Shown: positions 1 to 8,541, numbered from the stretch's first letter. The stretch is 55,134 bases of DNA from Bacillota bacterium (GCA_023437365.1 JAEZGK010000050.1:1-55134); one strand, 5' to 3'. Numbers and translations are program-made. Notes: generated by a model from the letters alone, not told the origin.

Positions 1-112
1 TCCCATAGCATAAGCTAGTAAGACCCCTGAGAGACTAACAGGTAGATAGGACAGAGGTGGAAGTGCGGTAACGTATGGAGCTGACTGTTACTAATAGGTC
101 GAGGGCTTGACC
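1..112 (+). rRNA. 23S ribosomal RNA, 3' end (partial)
   Basis: The first ~112 bases match the conserved 3' end of bacterial 23S rRNA, including the block around ACTAATAGGTCGAGGGCTTG and the closing CC. The rest of the gene lies left of the window. The exact 3' end (about 110-114) is a judgement. No 5S rRNA or tRNA follows before the terminator at 202-232. Confidence 0.95.
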
Positions 113-201
113 TAATATGGTTTGTTAGAAGTACTGCAAAGTACTTTAAGTTTGGATGACATTTTCTTGTGTAGTGTAAAGTCAATCAATGTGATAAATT
201 G

Positions 202-232
202 GCTCAAAGCAAAATTTGCTTTGAGCTTTTTT
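202..232 (+). terminator. Intrinsic terminator of the rRNA operon
   Basis: GCTCAAAGCAAA pairs with TTTGCTTTGAGC around a very short loop and is followed by a run of six T. It lies about 90 bases after the 23S end and is the natural end of the rRNA transcript. Confidence 0.85.
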
Positions 233-263
233 GTGTGGTGTGTCCAGCGAAGCTGGACCACAC
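233..263 (+). other. Second hairpin after the rRNA terminator
   Basis: TCCAGC and GCTGGA form a six-pair stem around GAA, with further outer pairing of GTGTGG and CCACAC across a bulge. It directly follows the rRNA terminator and has no T-run of its own. It could be a back-up terminator or a processing site. Confidence 0.45.
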
Positions 264-313
264 TTGCCGGGCGCATGTTAATTATTATAGCATTTTATAG
301 TATATTTGCGCGC

Positions 314-342
314 TTTACAAAACAATACTTTAACACTATAAT
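314..342 (+). promoter_or_regulatory. Sigma-A type promoter upstream of cheW
   Basis: TTTACA and TATAAT are separated by exactly 17 bases. Transcription would start near 350, leaving a leader of about 60 bases before the CheW start at 410. Confidence 0.65.
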
Positions 343-409
343 ATAAATAGGTATTTCTAATTTCTTTTTACATTTTGATAAATTGAATTAATAATATGGA
401 GGTATTCGT

Positions 410-889
410 ATGGAGAAAGACATGATAGGAAGCGGGGTAGCAAAAGAGATAGAGATTTTGGAGTTCAGGGCAGGCGGAAATTCATACGGTGTAGATGTGA
501 ACGACATTAGAGAAATTCTGCCCTATCAGAAAAAGTCTTTGCCTATACCCAATGCTCCTTCAGGGATAGAAGGGATTATCAAGCCCAGAGATTTTCTCAT
601 TCCGATTGTTAATTTTATGCATTGTCTTAAGCTTAATGAAACTGATGAGCTTAAGACTGAGATGCTGATTGTGACCAGTATCGCTAATCTTAATATTGCA
701 TTTCATGTAGATAGTGTAAAGGGTATTCACAGAGTCATGACAACGGACATAAGCAAACCGGGTAAGAAGCTCAGCACAGCTGTCAAGGGTGCTGTCATTG
801 GTATTCTGCCACGTGAGGAAAGAAAGATTGAAGTAGTAGAATTTAGAAAAATAATCAATGATATCAATCCGCAGGTCAACGTGGGTTAA
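410..889 (+). CDS. CheW-like chemotaxis coupling protein
   Basis: This 159-residue protein has the size and pattern of a single CheW domain spanning roughly residues 10-150. The conserved stretches FRAGGNSYGVDVNDIREIL, the GIEGIIKPRD segment (family form: GVINLRG) and PIVNF are present. CheW proteins are cytoplasmic adaptors linking chemoreceptors to CheA. The start is supported by GGAGG at 398-402. No cheA, receptor or flagellar gene lies nearby, so this is a stand-alone copy. It has its own promoter and is followed after 110 bases by a large membrane protein gene that could be on the same transcript. Without a partner gene it may serve a receptor encoded elsewhere or a non-chemotaxis signalling array. 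Family assignment is firm, role inferred. Confidence 0.85.
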   Translation: MEKDMIGSGVAKEIEILEFRAGGNSYGVDVNDIREILPYQKKSLPIPNAPSGIEGIIKPRDFLIPIVNFMHCLKLNETDELKTEMLIVTSIANLNIAFHVDSVKGIHRVMTTDISKPGKKLSTAVKGAVIGILPREERKIEVVEFRKIINDINPQVNVG

Positions 890-999
890 GATATTCTCAG
901 ATGTATCCGAAATATATATGGTTAATGGATTTCCGATACGGAATGAGTTATAGAAAGGACTGTATATATTAATTTACGAATATACTGGACGGTGCTAGA

Positions 1000-3234
1000 A
1001 TGGCAAAATGTAAATTATGCAGAACCGATATACCTGATGGTACAGAATATTGCCAGGTCTGTCAGAATAAGAGGAATGACGACAAAGCGAATGAATCTTA
1101 CCTGGACAGTTTATTAAATTCGGTCAAAAATACATCTGAACCTTCTGAAATAACAATCAGAAAAAAGAATAAAAAGGATAGTATCTATAGCCCTGCAGAA
1201 AAAGTCAGGAAGGCTTCGGAGAGCAAAAAAACTTCGAAGGCACCAATAACTCAGAAATCAATGAAAAGTGAGAATTCCGGGTTAGAAGATGACGATTTGT
1301 ACAGGGTTGATTTTAGTGACCTTGAGGATTTTAATAAGTTTAATTTTGAAGCTGATTTACAGGACATTGACAATGACATCATAATCAGTGAGGAAGATTT
1401 ATTTGGAGATGATGTATCCAAGCTCCTTATTGATCGTGGTGAAGAGGTGGTCTCTTATGATTATAGGGCTGAGCTTGAACAAGTGGTTAACGACACGATA
1501 GCAGATCATAGGGTTGTGCAACATATTAATCAGGGCGAACCAGATAGATTGTCAGAAGAGGTAGCTGAAAATAATCCTGCTGAGACTGCCATGAAACCGA
1601 TTCCGCATTATGAAGCGCAAGCAGAGAATAATACACAGACTGAATATAAAGTAGAATCGAAACATGAGACGGAATCGGAGTATGAGGAAAAAGCAGTAGA
1701 TGAGGTAGAAGCTGAGAGTGCAGCGGATTTAGAGGAAGAGAGAGCAGAGGCTTTGGCAGAACCGGAGGAAGCCGTGATAAAGGCTGTAAATGATAATATT
1801 ATTCCGCAGGAGCTAGAGAATTTGCCAGAGGATTCTGGGTTGGATCTTGATTTGGATGAATTATTGAACAGTCTGGATATACCTGAAACTGCTGCTGCGA
1901 ATGAAGAACAGGAAGACATACCTACAGAAGCATCCAAGGTTCAGAAGGATGAGAGTGCGAGTGCTGAGAATTCGTTGGAGGATATGTTCCATGCTTTTTC
2001 TGGAGAAGATGCAATAGAGGATTTAAACCTGGATGCAGGGACCCCCAGCTTTGAACCTGTGGAGGCTGAGGATGAAGATTTTATGAAGCTGCTCAGTCAG
2101 ATATCAGGAGACGATCCTGTCTCGGGTGATTTGAAGGCCATTAATGAGATGATGAGTAATCATCAAAGTGAAATAAAGCCTATGAGTATGCCGGGTGATG
2201 TTGGAGAGGTTTTTTCTGATGCGCTTACCGCGGTTTCATCTCTAAAGGATTTTGATCAGGATGTGGAGGATATGTTCAATCCTTCTCCTGATCTCAACGG
2301 AAAGGCTTCTAAAGACGATAAAGGGAAGAAAGACAAGAAGAAAAAGGCTGCCAAAAAACCTGAAAAGGAAGGAAAAGACAAGAAGGTTAAACCTGAAGGA
2401 AACCTGTTACAGCGACTATTCGGTAATGTAAAGAATGAGAAAACAGCAGCTTTATATGCTGAGGAGTCGAAGCAAAAAGAAGCAGAGAAGTTCGGTGCTT
2501 CAGGTGAAAAGCTTAAGAAAGCAAAGGGTAAGAAAAAAGATAAAAAAGGTGCAGAATCCCCGGATGAAGAAGAATTGACAGGCAGTGACAGAAAGCCGAG
2601 AAGAGATTCTGAGGAAGAAGCGGCACCCATTAATAAGAAAGCTGAGAAAAAGAAGGCAAAAGCTGAGAAGAAGAAAGCGAAGGAAGTAATCGAGGTAATC
2701 GATGAGATTGAGGAAGATCCCGGCAGGATCAACCGTTTGGGAGCAGCTATTGTCTTTCTATTCTTTGGAGCTTTGGCAGCAATTCTTATTCTAGGAACGA
2801 GTATCATATCTTATACCCTGAATATTCAGCATGCCTCTGACTATTTCTTAAAGCAGAAATACACAGAAGCATATTATGAGGTATACGGTGTTGAATTGAA
2901 GGACGAGGATCTTGAGTTATATGAGAAAATTGCAACTGTCATGTTTGTAAATAAACAGTTGAATTCTTACAATAATTATTATAATATAAAACAATACCCA
3001 CAAGCGCTGGATTCCTTGTTAAAGGGTTTGAAAAGATATGATAAATACATAGAGCTTGCGACGTATCTTGGTGTAGACTCGGATCTGAACTATGTCAGGG
3101 ATCAGATACTAGCCGAGTTGAACAGAAAGTATAATCTGACAGAGAGTGAAGCTGTTCAAATCAACAGTATTGCCAATATGAAGGATTACAGCCTGGCTGT
3201 ATACGATGTTGTGTTAGAAAAAATGAATAAATAA
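1000..3234 (+). CDS. Zinc-ribbon, acidic/lysine-rich, single-pass membrane protein of unknown function
   Basis: I do not recognise this 744-residue protein as a characterised family. Residues 1-25 form a zinc ribbon with two CxxC knuckles (CKLC and CQVC). Residues ~90-430 are strongly acidic and low in complexity. Residues ~430-575 are lysine/glutamate-rich and probably disordered or coiled. One hydrophobic segment at about 580-606 follows. The last ~135 residues are helical and rich in Tyr/Leu with a TPR-like look. With no signal peptide, the charged N-terminal half is probably cytoplasmic and the C-terminal part extracytoplasmic. The ribosome binding site is weak (GGACGG at 989-994). The gene sits between cheW and hisH. 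A scaffold or signalling role is conceivable but not shown. Confidence 0.8.
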   Translation: MAKCKLCRTDIPDGTEYCQVCQNKRNDDKANESYLDSLLNSVKNTSEPSEITIRKKNKKDSIYSPAEKVRKASESKKTSKAPITQKSMKSENSGLEDDDLYRVDFSDLEDFNKFNFEADLQDIDNDIIISEEDLFGDDVSKLLIDRGEEVVSYDYRAELEQVVNDTIADHRVVQHINQGEPDRLSEEVAENNPAETAMKPIPHYEAQAENNTQTEYKVESKHETESEYEEKAVDEVEAESAADLEEERAEALAEPEEAVIKAVNDNIIPQELENLPEDSGLDLDLDELLNSLDIPETAAANEEQEDIPTEASKVQKDESASAENSLEDMFHAFSGEDAIEDLNLDAGTPSFEPVEAEDEDFMKLLSQISGDDPVSGDLKAINEMMSNHQSEIKPMSMPGDVGEVFSDALTAVSSLKDFDQDVEDMFNPSPDLNGKASKDDKGKKDKKKKAAKKPEKEGKDKKVKPEGNLLQRLFGNVKNEKTAALYAEESKQKEAEKFGASGEKLKKAKGKKKDKKGAESPDEEELTGSDRKPRRDSEEEAAPINKKAEKKKAKAEKKKAKEVIEVIDEIEEDPGRINRLGAAIVFLFFGALAAILILGTSIISYTLNIQHASDYFLKQKYTEAYYEVYGVELKDEDLELYEKIATVMFVNKQLNSYNNYYNIKQYPQALDSLLKGLKRYDKYIELATYLGVDSDLNYVRDQILAELNRKYNLTESEAVQINSIANMKDYSLAVYDVVLEKMNK

Positions 3235-3259
3235 ACCTATTGTAAAGGAATGAGTAACT

Positions 3260-3865
3260 ATGATAGCAATCATTGATTATGATGCAGGCAATTTAAGGAG
3301 TGTGGAGAAGGCACTGCTTCAATTGGGGGAAGCTGTAGTAATCACCAGGGACAATCAACAATTGTTGAAGGCGGATAAGATTATCCTTCCGGGTGTCGGC
3401 CATTTTGGAGATGCCATGAGCAAGCTGCACCAGTATCAGTTGGTTGATGTAGTTAAGGAAATTATAGCTAAGAAGACACCTTTTCTGGGGATATGTCTTG
3501 GGATGCAGTTGCTTTTTGAACGCAGTGAGGAAGGCGGAGGCATAGAAGGCTTATCTGTTTTGGAAGGAGAGATTCTTCGTATTCCTGACAATCCGGGGAT
3601 TAAAATCCCTCATATGGGATGGAATTCTCTTACCATCAAGGAAGGAGCAAAGCTGTATCGGGGAATCCCTCAGGATTCTTATGTATACTTTGTTCATTCT
3701 TATTATTTGAAAGCAAAGAATCGCAGTGATGTCGCTGCCACAGCTGATTATAGTACATTGATTGATGCTTCTATTGAGAAGGATCATATATTTGGATGCC
3801 AGTTCCATCCTGAAAAATGCGGTGATGTGGGATTAAAGATTCTGAAGAACTTTGCGAGTCTGTAG
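3260..3865 (+). CDS. hisH: Imidazole glycerol phosphate synthase, glutaminase subunit HisH
   Basis: This 201-residue class I glutamine amidotransferase supplies ammonia to HisF in histidine biosynthesis, the step that yields imidazole glycerol phosphate and AICAR. The nucleophile is Cys79 in GICLGMQ, and the catalytic pair His183/Glu185 lies in QFHPEKC. The N-terminal IDYDAGNLRSV motif is typical of HisH. The length is normal for the family. Its partner hisF starts 41 bases after the stop, so the two are co-transcribed. The other his genes are not in the window, so the pathway is split across the genome. Confidence 0.97.
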   Translation: MIAIIDYDAGNLRSVEKALLQLGEAVVITRDNQQLLKADKIILPGVGHFGDAMSKLHQYQLVDVVKEIIAKKTPFLGICLGMQLLFERSEEGGGIEGLSVLEGEILRIPDNPGIKIPHMGWNSLTIKEGAKLYRGIPQDSYVYFVHSYYLKAKNRSDVAATADYSTLIDASIEKDHIFGCQFHPEKCGDVGLKILKNFASL

Positions 3866-3906
3866 AAAACCTGCAGAATATCAATATACTTGATGGGAGA
3901 GAGAAT

Positions 3907-4668
3907 ATGCTGACAAAAAGAATTATTCCATGTCTGGATGTACATAACGGAAGAGTTGTAAAAGGAATTAATTTTGTAAATCTTAGAGATGCCGGTGATC
4001 CTGTAGAGGTTGGTGCTGCTTATGATAAAGCTGGGGCTGACGAGCTGGTTTTTCTTGATATCACAGCTTCCTCCGACGCAAGAACGATAAAGCTGGATAT
4101 GGTACGAAGGGTGGCTGAGACGGTATTTATCCCTTTTACCGTCGGCGGCGGAATCCGAAGCGTAGAGGATTTCAAATTAATCCTCAGGGAAGGAGCGGAC
4201 AAGATTGCGGTAAATACGGCAGCAATTCTAGATCCTACTCTGATCAGTGTCGCGGCAGATAAATTCGGGAGTCAGTGTGTCGTTCTGGCAATCGATGCAA
4301 AAAGAAGACCGGACGGTTCCGGTTGGAATATTTATAAAAACGGTGGTCGTATCGATATGGGGATTGATGCAGTCGAGTGGGCAATCAAGGCCTGCGAACT
4401 CGGTGCAGGAGAAATCCTACTGACAAGTATGGATTGTGACGGAACCAAGGATGGGTATGATCTGGAATTAACCAGAACTATCTCCGAAAATGTAGCGGTT
4501 CCTGTCATAGCTTCCGGCGGTGCCGGTACACTGGAGCATTTTCACGAGGCTCTGACGACCGGAAAGGCTGATGCAGCCCTGGCCGCATCCCTGTTCCATT
4601 ATAAGGAGCTTGAGATTATGGAGGTTAAGCGTTATCTGAATGATAAGGGTCTCAGTGTGAGATTGTAA
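3907..4668 (+). CDS. hisF: Imidazole glycerol phosphate synthase, cyclase subunit HisF
   Basis: This is a 253-residue (beta/alpha)8 barrel of standard HisF length. The catalytic aspartates are Asp11 in CLDVHNGRVVKG and Asp130 in AIDAKRRPDG. Phosphate-binding glycine loops occur at TVGGGIRS and ASGGAGT. With HisH it converts PRFAR and glutamine to IGP and AICAR in the cytoplasm. The start is supported by GGGAGAGA just upstream. A hairpin follows the stop codon. Confidence 0.97.
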   Translation: MLTKRIIPCLDVHNGRVVKGINFVNLRDAGDPVEVGAAYDKAGADELVFLDITASSDARTIKLDMVRRVAETVFIPFTVGGGIRSVEDFKLILREGADKIAVNTAAILDPTLISVAADKFGSQCVVLAIDAKRRPDGSGWNIYKNGGRIDMGIDAVEWAIKACELGAGEILLTSMDCDGTKDGYDLELTRTISENVAVPVIASGGAGTLEHFHEALTTGKADAALAASLFHYKELEIMEVKRYLNDKGLSVRL

Positions 4669-4681
4669 GAGCATCGATTAA

Positions 4682-4726
4682 GAGCCGGATGGATCAGCAT
4701 GAATTAACATGTGATCCAGTCGGCTC
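4682..4726 (+). other. Hairpin between hisF and ung
   Basis: GAGCCG pairs with CGGCTC, and an inner GGATC pairs with GATCC, with CATG/CATG at the tip. There is no T-run after it. It may stabilise the hisHF message or act as a weak terminator. Confidence 0.45.
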
Positions 4727-4750
4727 AGCTTATGAAGTGAGGATAAGAAT

Positions 4751-5431
4751 ATGGGGGCAATTAATAACGATTGGCTGGACGCCATAGGGAATGAATTCAA
4801 ACAGCCTTATTATGCCGAGCTGTATCAATTTATTAGGACGGAATATAGCCAAACAATCATTTATCCCAGTGCAGAGGATATATTCAATGCCTTTCACTTT
4901 ACTCCGCTCAGTCAGGTGAAGGTGGTCATTCTGGGACAGGATCCTTACCACAATGAAGGACAGGCCCATGGTTTGTGTTTTTCTGTGAAACCGGAGGTCG
5001 AGATACCGCCATCCCTGGTGAATATTTATCAGGAGCTGCGGGAGGATCTGGGCTGCTATATTCCTAACAACGGATATCTTGAGAAATGGGCAAAGCAGGG
5101 TGTATTACTTCTGAATACTGTCCTTACTGTGAGAGCGCACCAGGCCAATTCTCATCAGGGAAAGGGCTGGGAACGGTTTACGGACGCTGTGATACAGGCA
5201 GTCAATGCACAGGACAGACCGATTGTATTTCTTTTATGGGGAAGACCGGCGCAGAGGAAGCGTTCTATGTTGAATAATCCGAAGCATCTAATACTGGAAG
5301 CACCTCATCCGAGTCCGTTATCCGCTTACCGTGGTTTCTTTGGCTGCAAGCATTTCAGCAAGACCAATGAATTCTTACAAAAGAATGGGGTCGCACCCAT
5401 CAATTGGCAGATTGAGAATCAAAAAATGTAA
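4751..5431 (+). CDS. ung: Uracil-DNA glycosylase (family 1)
   Basis: Ung removes uracil from DNA and starts base excision repair. The 226-residue protein carries the water-activating motif GQDPYH at residues 62-67 (Asp64) and the loop HPSPLSAYRGFF with His186. The LLLNTVLTVR and VFLLWGRPA segments are also characteristic. Length and motif spacing are normal. The start at 4751 is preceded by GTGAGGA. The ilv promoter begins only 7 bases after the stop codon. Confidence 0.97.
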   Translation: MGAINNDWLDAIGNEFKQPYYAELYQFIRTEYSQTIIYPSAEDIFNAFHFTPLSQVKVVILGQDPYHNEGQAHGLCFSVKPEVEIPPSLVNIYQELREDLGCYIPNNGYLEKWAKQGVLLLNTVLTVRAHQANSHQGKGWERFTDAVIQAVNAQDRPIVFLLWGRPAQRKRSMLNNPKHLILEAPHPSPLSAYRGFFGCKHFSKTNEFLQKNGVAPINWQIENQKM

Positions 5432-5438
5432 AAATCTC

Positions 5439-5468
5439 TTGACAGAGCATTGTTCCTTCTGATATACT
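5439..5468 (+). promoter_or_regulatory. Sigma-A promoter of the T-box/ilvBN transcript
   Basis: TTGACA is followed after 18 bases by TATACT. It sits immediately before the T-box leader and just after the ung stop codon, so transcription of ilvBN is independent of ung. Confidence 0.75.
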
Positions 5469-5524
5469 GAGCAACAACAAAAGTATATCGGAAATGCAGT
5501 GACAAGGAGGAGTATACACTCACT

Positions 5525-5821
5525 CATAATTCAGAGAGAAGATGGCCGGTGAAAATCTTCATATGGGAAGTGTCGAAGTAGCCTTTGAGCAGTGAATTGA
5601 ACAGGAGGATATCCTAAGTAGACTTCATCGGAGTTTTCCACCGTTAAAAGGAAAGCAGTATCGATAACTATCTGTACTTTTTTCTCTGTCAGCATAAGTT
5701 TATCCGTACTGGCAGAGTGCAGAGAAATAATATCCGGGATGCCGGAGCGTTCTCTGAATTTAGGTGGTAACACGGATGCAATATTCGCCCTAAGCTAATT
5801 TATTAGCTTAGGGTTTTTTTA
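5525..5821 (+). promoter_or_regulatory. T-box leader of ilvBN with probable valine (GTA) specifier
   Basis: The leader holds the main T-box parts in order. Stem I begins with AGAGAG and the distal hairpin GAAGAT...ATCTTC, whose loop contains GGCCGGTG. The T-box sequence AGGTGGTAACACGG is at 5762-5775. An intrinsic terminator has stem 5788-5798/5803-5813 and seven T. Aligning the specifier region by eye to glyQS (specifier, then ten bases ending TTGAGC) gives GTA at 5578-5580 followed by a purine, which is a valine codon. Uncharged tRNA would favour the antiterminator and allow ilvB transcription. The family call is firm. The specifier reading is an inference. Confidence 0.93.
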
Positions 5822-5891
5822 TTGCCTTCAGACCATTCCGATAGGATGAAATTCTTTTGTAATCTTAATTATTTATAAGGAGGAGTAAAGG

Positions 5892-7604
5892 ATGAGAGGA
5901 ACACAACTGTTAATCAAGGCATTGATCAGTGAGGGAGTAGAGAAGCTTTTTGGTTATCCGGGAGGCCTTGTAGTCGATATCTTTGATGAGCTTTATCAAC
6001 AGAATACGGTGGAGCTGATTCTGCCCAGACATGAACAGGCAATGGTGCATGAAGCTGATGGATATGCCAGGACGACAGGGAAGGTAGGGGTATGTCTTGG
6101 GACCAGCGGGCCCGGAGCTACCAATATGGTTACAGGTATCGCGACAGCCAATTATGACAGTGTACCTTTGGTATGCTTCACTGGACAGGTGCCGACGCCG
6201 CTGATTGGGAATGATGCCTTTCAGGAGGCGGATATCATTGGAATGACAAGAAGTATCTGCAAATACGGTGTAGTTGTACGTGACCGTAAGGATCTTGGAA
6301 GAATTATTAAGGAGGCCTTCTACATCGCCCAGACGGGGAAACCGGGGCCGGTTATAGTTGATTTACCCAAGGATATAATGCTGCAGGAGGGGGATGATTT
6401 CTACCCTGATACGGTAAATATCAGAGGGTATAAACCGAATACCCGAGTTCATATGGGACAGGTGAAGAAAGCCCTGGAATTACTGGAGCAGGCGGAAAAG
6501 CCGTTACTTCTGGCGGGCGGTGGACTTGTGATCGCCAATGCTCATACGGAATTTCAACAATTAGTAGAGCGCATGAATATCCCCGTCATCACAACTCTGA
6601 TGGGAAAGGGAATCCTGCCCACCAAGCATCCCCTTTATATAGGCAATCTCGGTATGCACGGTAATATTGCTTCTAATAAGGCTATCAATGAATGTGATGT
6701 CCTTTTATCCATAGGAACCAGATTTAACGACAGGATCACCGGAAGAATCAGTGAATTTGCCAAGGAGGCCAAGATTATCCATATCGATATTGATGCTGCC
6801 TCCATCTCCAGAAATATTGTCGTTGATATCCCGATTGTTGCAGATGCGAAGCAGGCTGTAACCAAGCTCTTGGAGCGTGCACAACCGCTTCATACGAAAC
6901 CTTGGCTAAACCGCATGGAAGATTTCGGAGGGAAAAGTAATATCGTGCAAAAGGAAGACGGAGTCACTCCCTATCGTATTCTGGAACAGATTAACCAAAG
7001 CTTTTCAGAGGCCATTATCGCAACAGACGTTGGTCAAAATCAGATGTGGACGATGCAGTATCTGGAATTAAATGAAAGTAAGCGGTTGATTACTAGCGGT
7101 GGGATGGGGACCATGGGTTACGGTTTTCCCGCTGCTATCGGAGCAAAGCTAGGCAATCCTGGAAAAACAGTGCTATGCATTACAGGAGACGGAGGCTTTC
7201 AGATGAATTTACAGGAGATGGCGACTGCGATGGCGCAGGAAGTACCTATCATTGTCTGCATCCTGAATAATGGATATTTGGGTATGGTGAGGCAGTGGCA
7301 GGAATTGTTTTATGATAACAGATATTCCGGAACCTGTATGCGGTACAGGAAGAGCTGCTCTAAAAATTGTATGGACCCAGATAAGGAATGTCCTCCATAC
7401 CTGCCGGATTTCGTGGGCTTTGCCGAAAGCTATGGAGCAAAGGGTATCCGAGTTACAAAGGAAGCAGAGATTAAAACTGCTCTGGAACAGGCAGCAGCAA
7501 ACGTTTTGGGGCCGACCATCATTGATTTTATCATTGACAGTCACGCTCTGGTGCTGCCGATGGTACAGAGCGGTAAGTCATTGAGTGAAATGATTATAGG
7601 ATAG
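5892..7604 (+). CDS. ilvB: Acetolactate synthase, large catalytic subunit
   Basis: This ThDP- and FAD-dependent enzyme condenses pyruvate (with pyruvate or 2-oxobutyrate), the first common step of valine, leucine and isoleucine synthesis. It has 570 residues in the usual three-domain layout. The catalytic Glu48 is in LPRHEQA. The ThDP/Mg motif begins at GDG (residues 432-434) and ends in the following NNGYLG. An unusual cysteine-rich insertion lies near residues 482-500 (Cys482, 489, 493, 500), between the RYSG and PDFVGFAESYGA segments. A strong AAGGAGGAG precedes the ATG. ilvN follows after 16 bases, and the T-box upstream controls both. Confidence 0.97.
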   Translation: MRGTQLLIKALISEGVEKLFGYPGGLVVDIFDELYQQNTVELILPRHEQAMVHEADGYARTTGKVGVCLGTSGPGATNMVTGIATANYDSVPLVCFTGQVPTPLIGNDAFQEADIIGMTRSICKYGVVVRDRKDLGRIIKEAFYIAQTGKPGPVIVDLPKDIMLQEGDDFYPDTVNIRGYKPNTRVHMGQVKKALELLEQAEKPLLLAGGGLVIANAHTEFQQLVERMNIPVITTLMGKGILPTKHPLYIGNLGMHGNIASNKAINECDVLLSIGTRFNDRITGRISEFAKEAKIIHIDIDAASISRNIVVDIPIVADAKQAVTKLLERAQPLHTKPWLNRMEDFGGKSNIVQKEDGVTPYRILEQINQSFSEAIIATDVGQNQMWTMQYLELNESKRLITSGGMGTMGYGFPAAIGAKLGNPGKTVLCITGDGGFQMNLQEMATAMAQEVPIIVCILNNGYLGMVRQWQELFYDNRYSGTCMRYRKSCSKNCMDPDKECPPYLPDFVGFAESYGAKGIRVTKEAEIKTALEQAAANVLGPTIIDFIIDSHALVLPMVQSGKSLSEMIIG

Positions 7605-7620
7605 AGACGGAGGAAGAAAG

Positions 7621-8109
7621 ATGAAGAAAAGATGGTTATCCCTTTATGTTGAAAATGATGTGGGTGTATTGGCAAAGATATCAGGTATGTTTGCCGGAAA
7701 AAACTATAATCTGGAAAGCCTGACGGTTGGCATTACCAATGAGCCCACAGTCTCCAGAATGACAATCGGTTTACGAAGTGATGATAACACCTTTGAGCAG
7801 ATTAAAAAGCAGCTGAATCGCTGTGTAGAAGTGATTAAGGTAATTGATCTGACAAAGGTACCCTTTCATGCCAAAGAAATCATGTTCCTCCTCCTGGAGG
7901 AATGTACCAAAGAGGAGATTGCTGAGGCATTTCGCGTTGCAGAAGTTTATCCTGTCTATATGATCCATTACGGGACGGATCACGTACTCTTTGAATGCAT
8001 ACAAAGCGAGGAAGAGAATAACGACTTAATCAAGATGATCAACGGTAAATTTCATAAGGTTCAGCTTGTCCGAGGTGGCAGCGTTGCGATTGAGAAGCAT
8101 GTACGATAG
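7621..8109 (+). CDS. ilvN: Acetolactate synthase, small regulatory subunit
   Basis: This 162-residue protein has an N-terminal ACT domain (residues ~4-75) with the typical VENDVGVLAKISGMFAGKNY stretch and a C-terminal ACT-like half. The subunit activates IlvB and usually gives feedback sensitivity to valine. It directly follows ilvB with an AGACGGAGGAAG ribosome binding site, so it belongs to the same T-box-controlled operon. Length is typical of the IlvN/IlvH type. Confidence 0.96.
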   Translation: MKKRWLSLYVENDVGVLAKISGMFAGKNYNLESLTVGITNEPTVSRMTIGLRSDDNTFEQIKKQLNRCVEVIKVIDLTKVPFHAKEIMFLLLEECTKEEIAEAFRVAEVYPVYMIHYGTDHVLFECIQSEEENNDLIKMINGKFHKVQLVRGGSVAIEKHVR

Positions 8110-8131
8110 TATCATATAAGCCAACAGCAGA

Positions 8132-8348
8132 AGTGTGAAGATAAAGCATCTTCACACTATGGAAGAACTGCGAATGCTCGCAACGTGAATTTATAATGCA
8201 TAAATTCACTTTTATAGTGCTCGTTTCTTGTTCTTCTCAGATTATTTGAGATGCCGCTTTGCGGCATCATGTCTTGAAGTGTGAAAATAATACTAAAAAG
8301 AATAATTATCCTGAAGAACTTCCAATATTGCGCCCGACGATGTCGGGC
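8132..8348 (+). other. Highly structured intergenic block after ilvN
   Basis: The 432-base gap between ilvN and the permease has no coding gene but is dense in perfect hairpins. These are AGTGTGAAGAT/ATCTTCACACT (8132-8158), a helix GAAGAAC/GTTCTTC (8162-8168/8230-8236) enclosing TGCGA/TCGCA and GTGAATTTAT/ATAAATTCAC, then GATGCCGC/GCGGCATC (8250-8268) and GCCCGAC/GTCGGGC (8332-8348). The first hairpin lacks a T-run. The block may be an RNA, a composite repeat element or an ilvBN message end. A small inverted CAAAAGG/CCTTTTG pair follows at 8455-8484. Confidence 0.6.
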
Positions 8349-8541
8349 ATATCTGAAGGTGTGAGTGTTTCATGCAATAAAAAATAGTAGGTATAGAATT
8401 TTAATCAGGAAGAGATGATAATTAATATTGAAATATATTAATTGGATATCAGGACAAAAGGTTTCGTAGATAAATAGCCTTTTGCTACTATTTAATTTCA
8501 GAAGAATGCAGTATACCTAGATATAACAAGCTGGAGGCAGG

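Noticed and set aside
122..346. A 74-codon frame after the 23S gene.
   Set aside because: It passes through the rRNA terminator hairpin and the cheW promoter, so it is not a gene.
1608..2807. Two long minus-strand open frames opposite the 744-residue gene.
   Set aside because: They are serine/phenylalanine-rich reverse images of an acidic and lysine-rich coding region, with no ribosome binding site or family resemblance.
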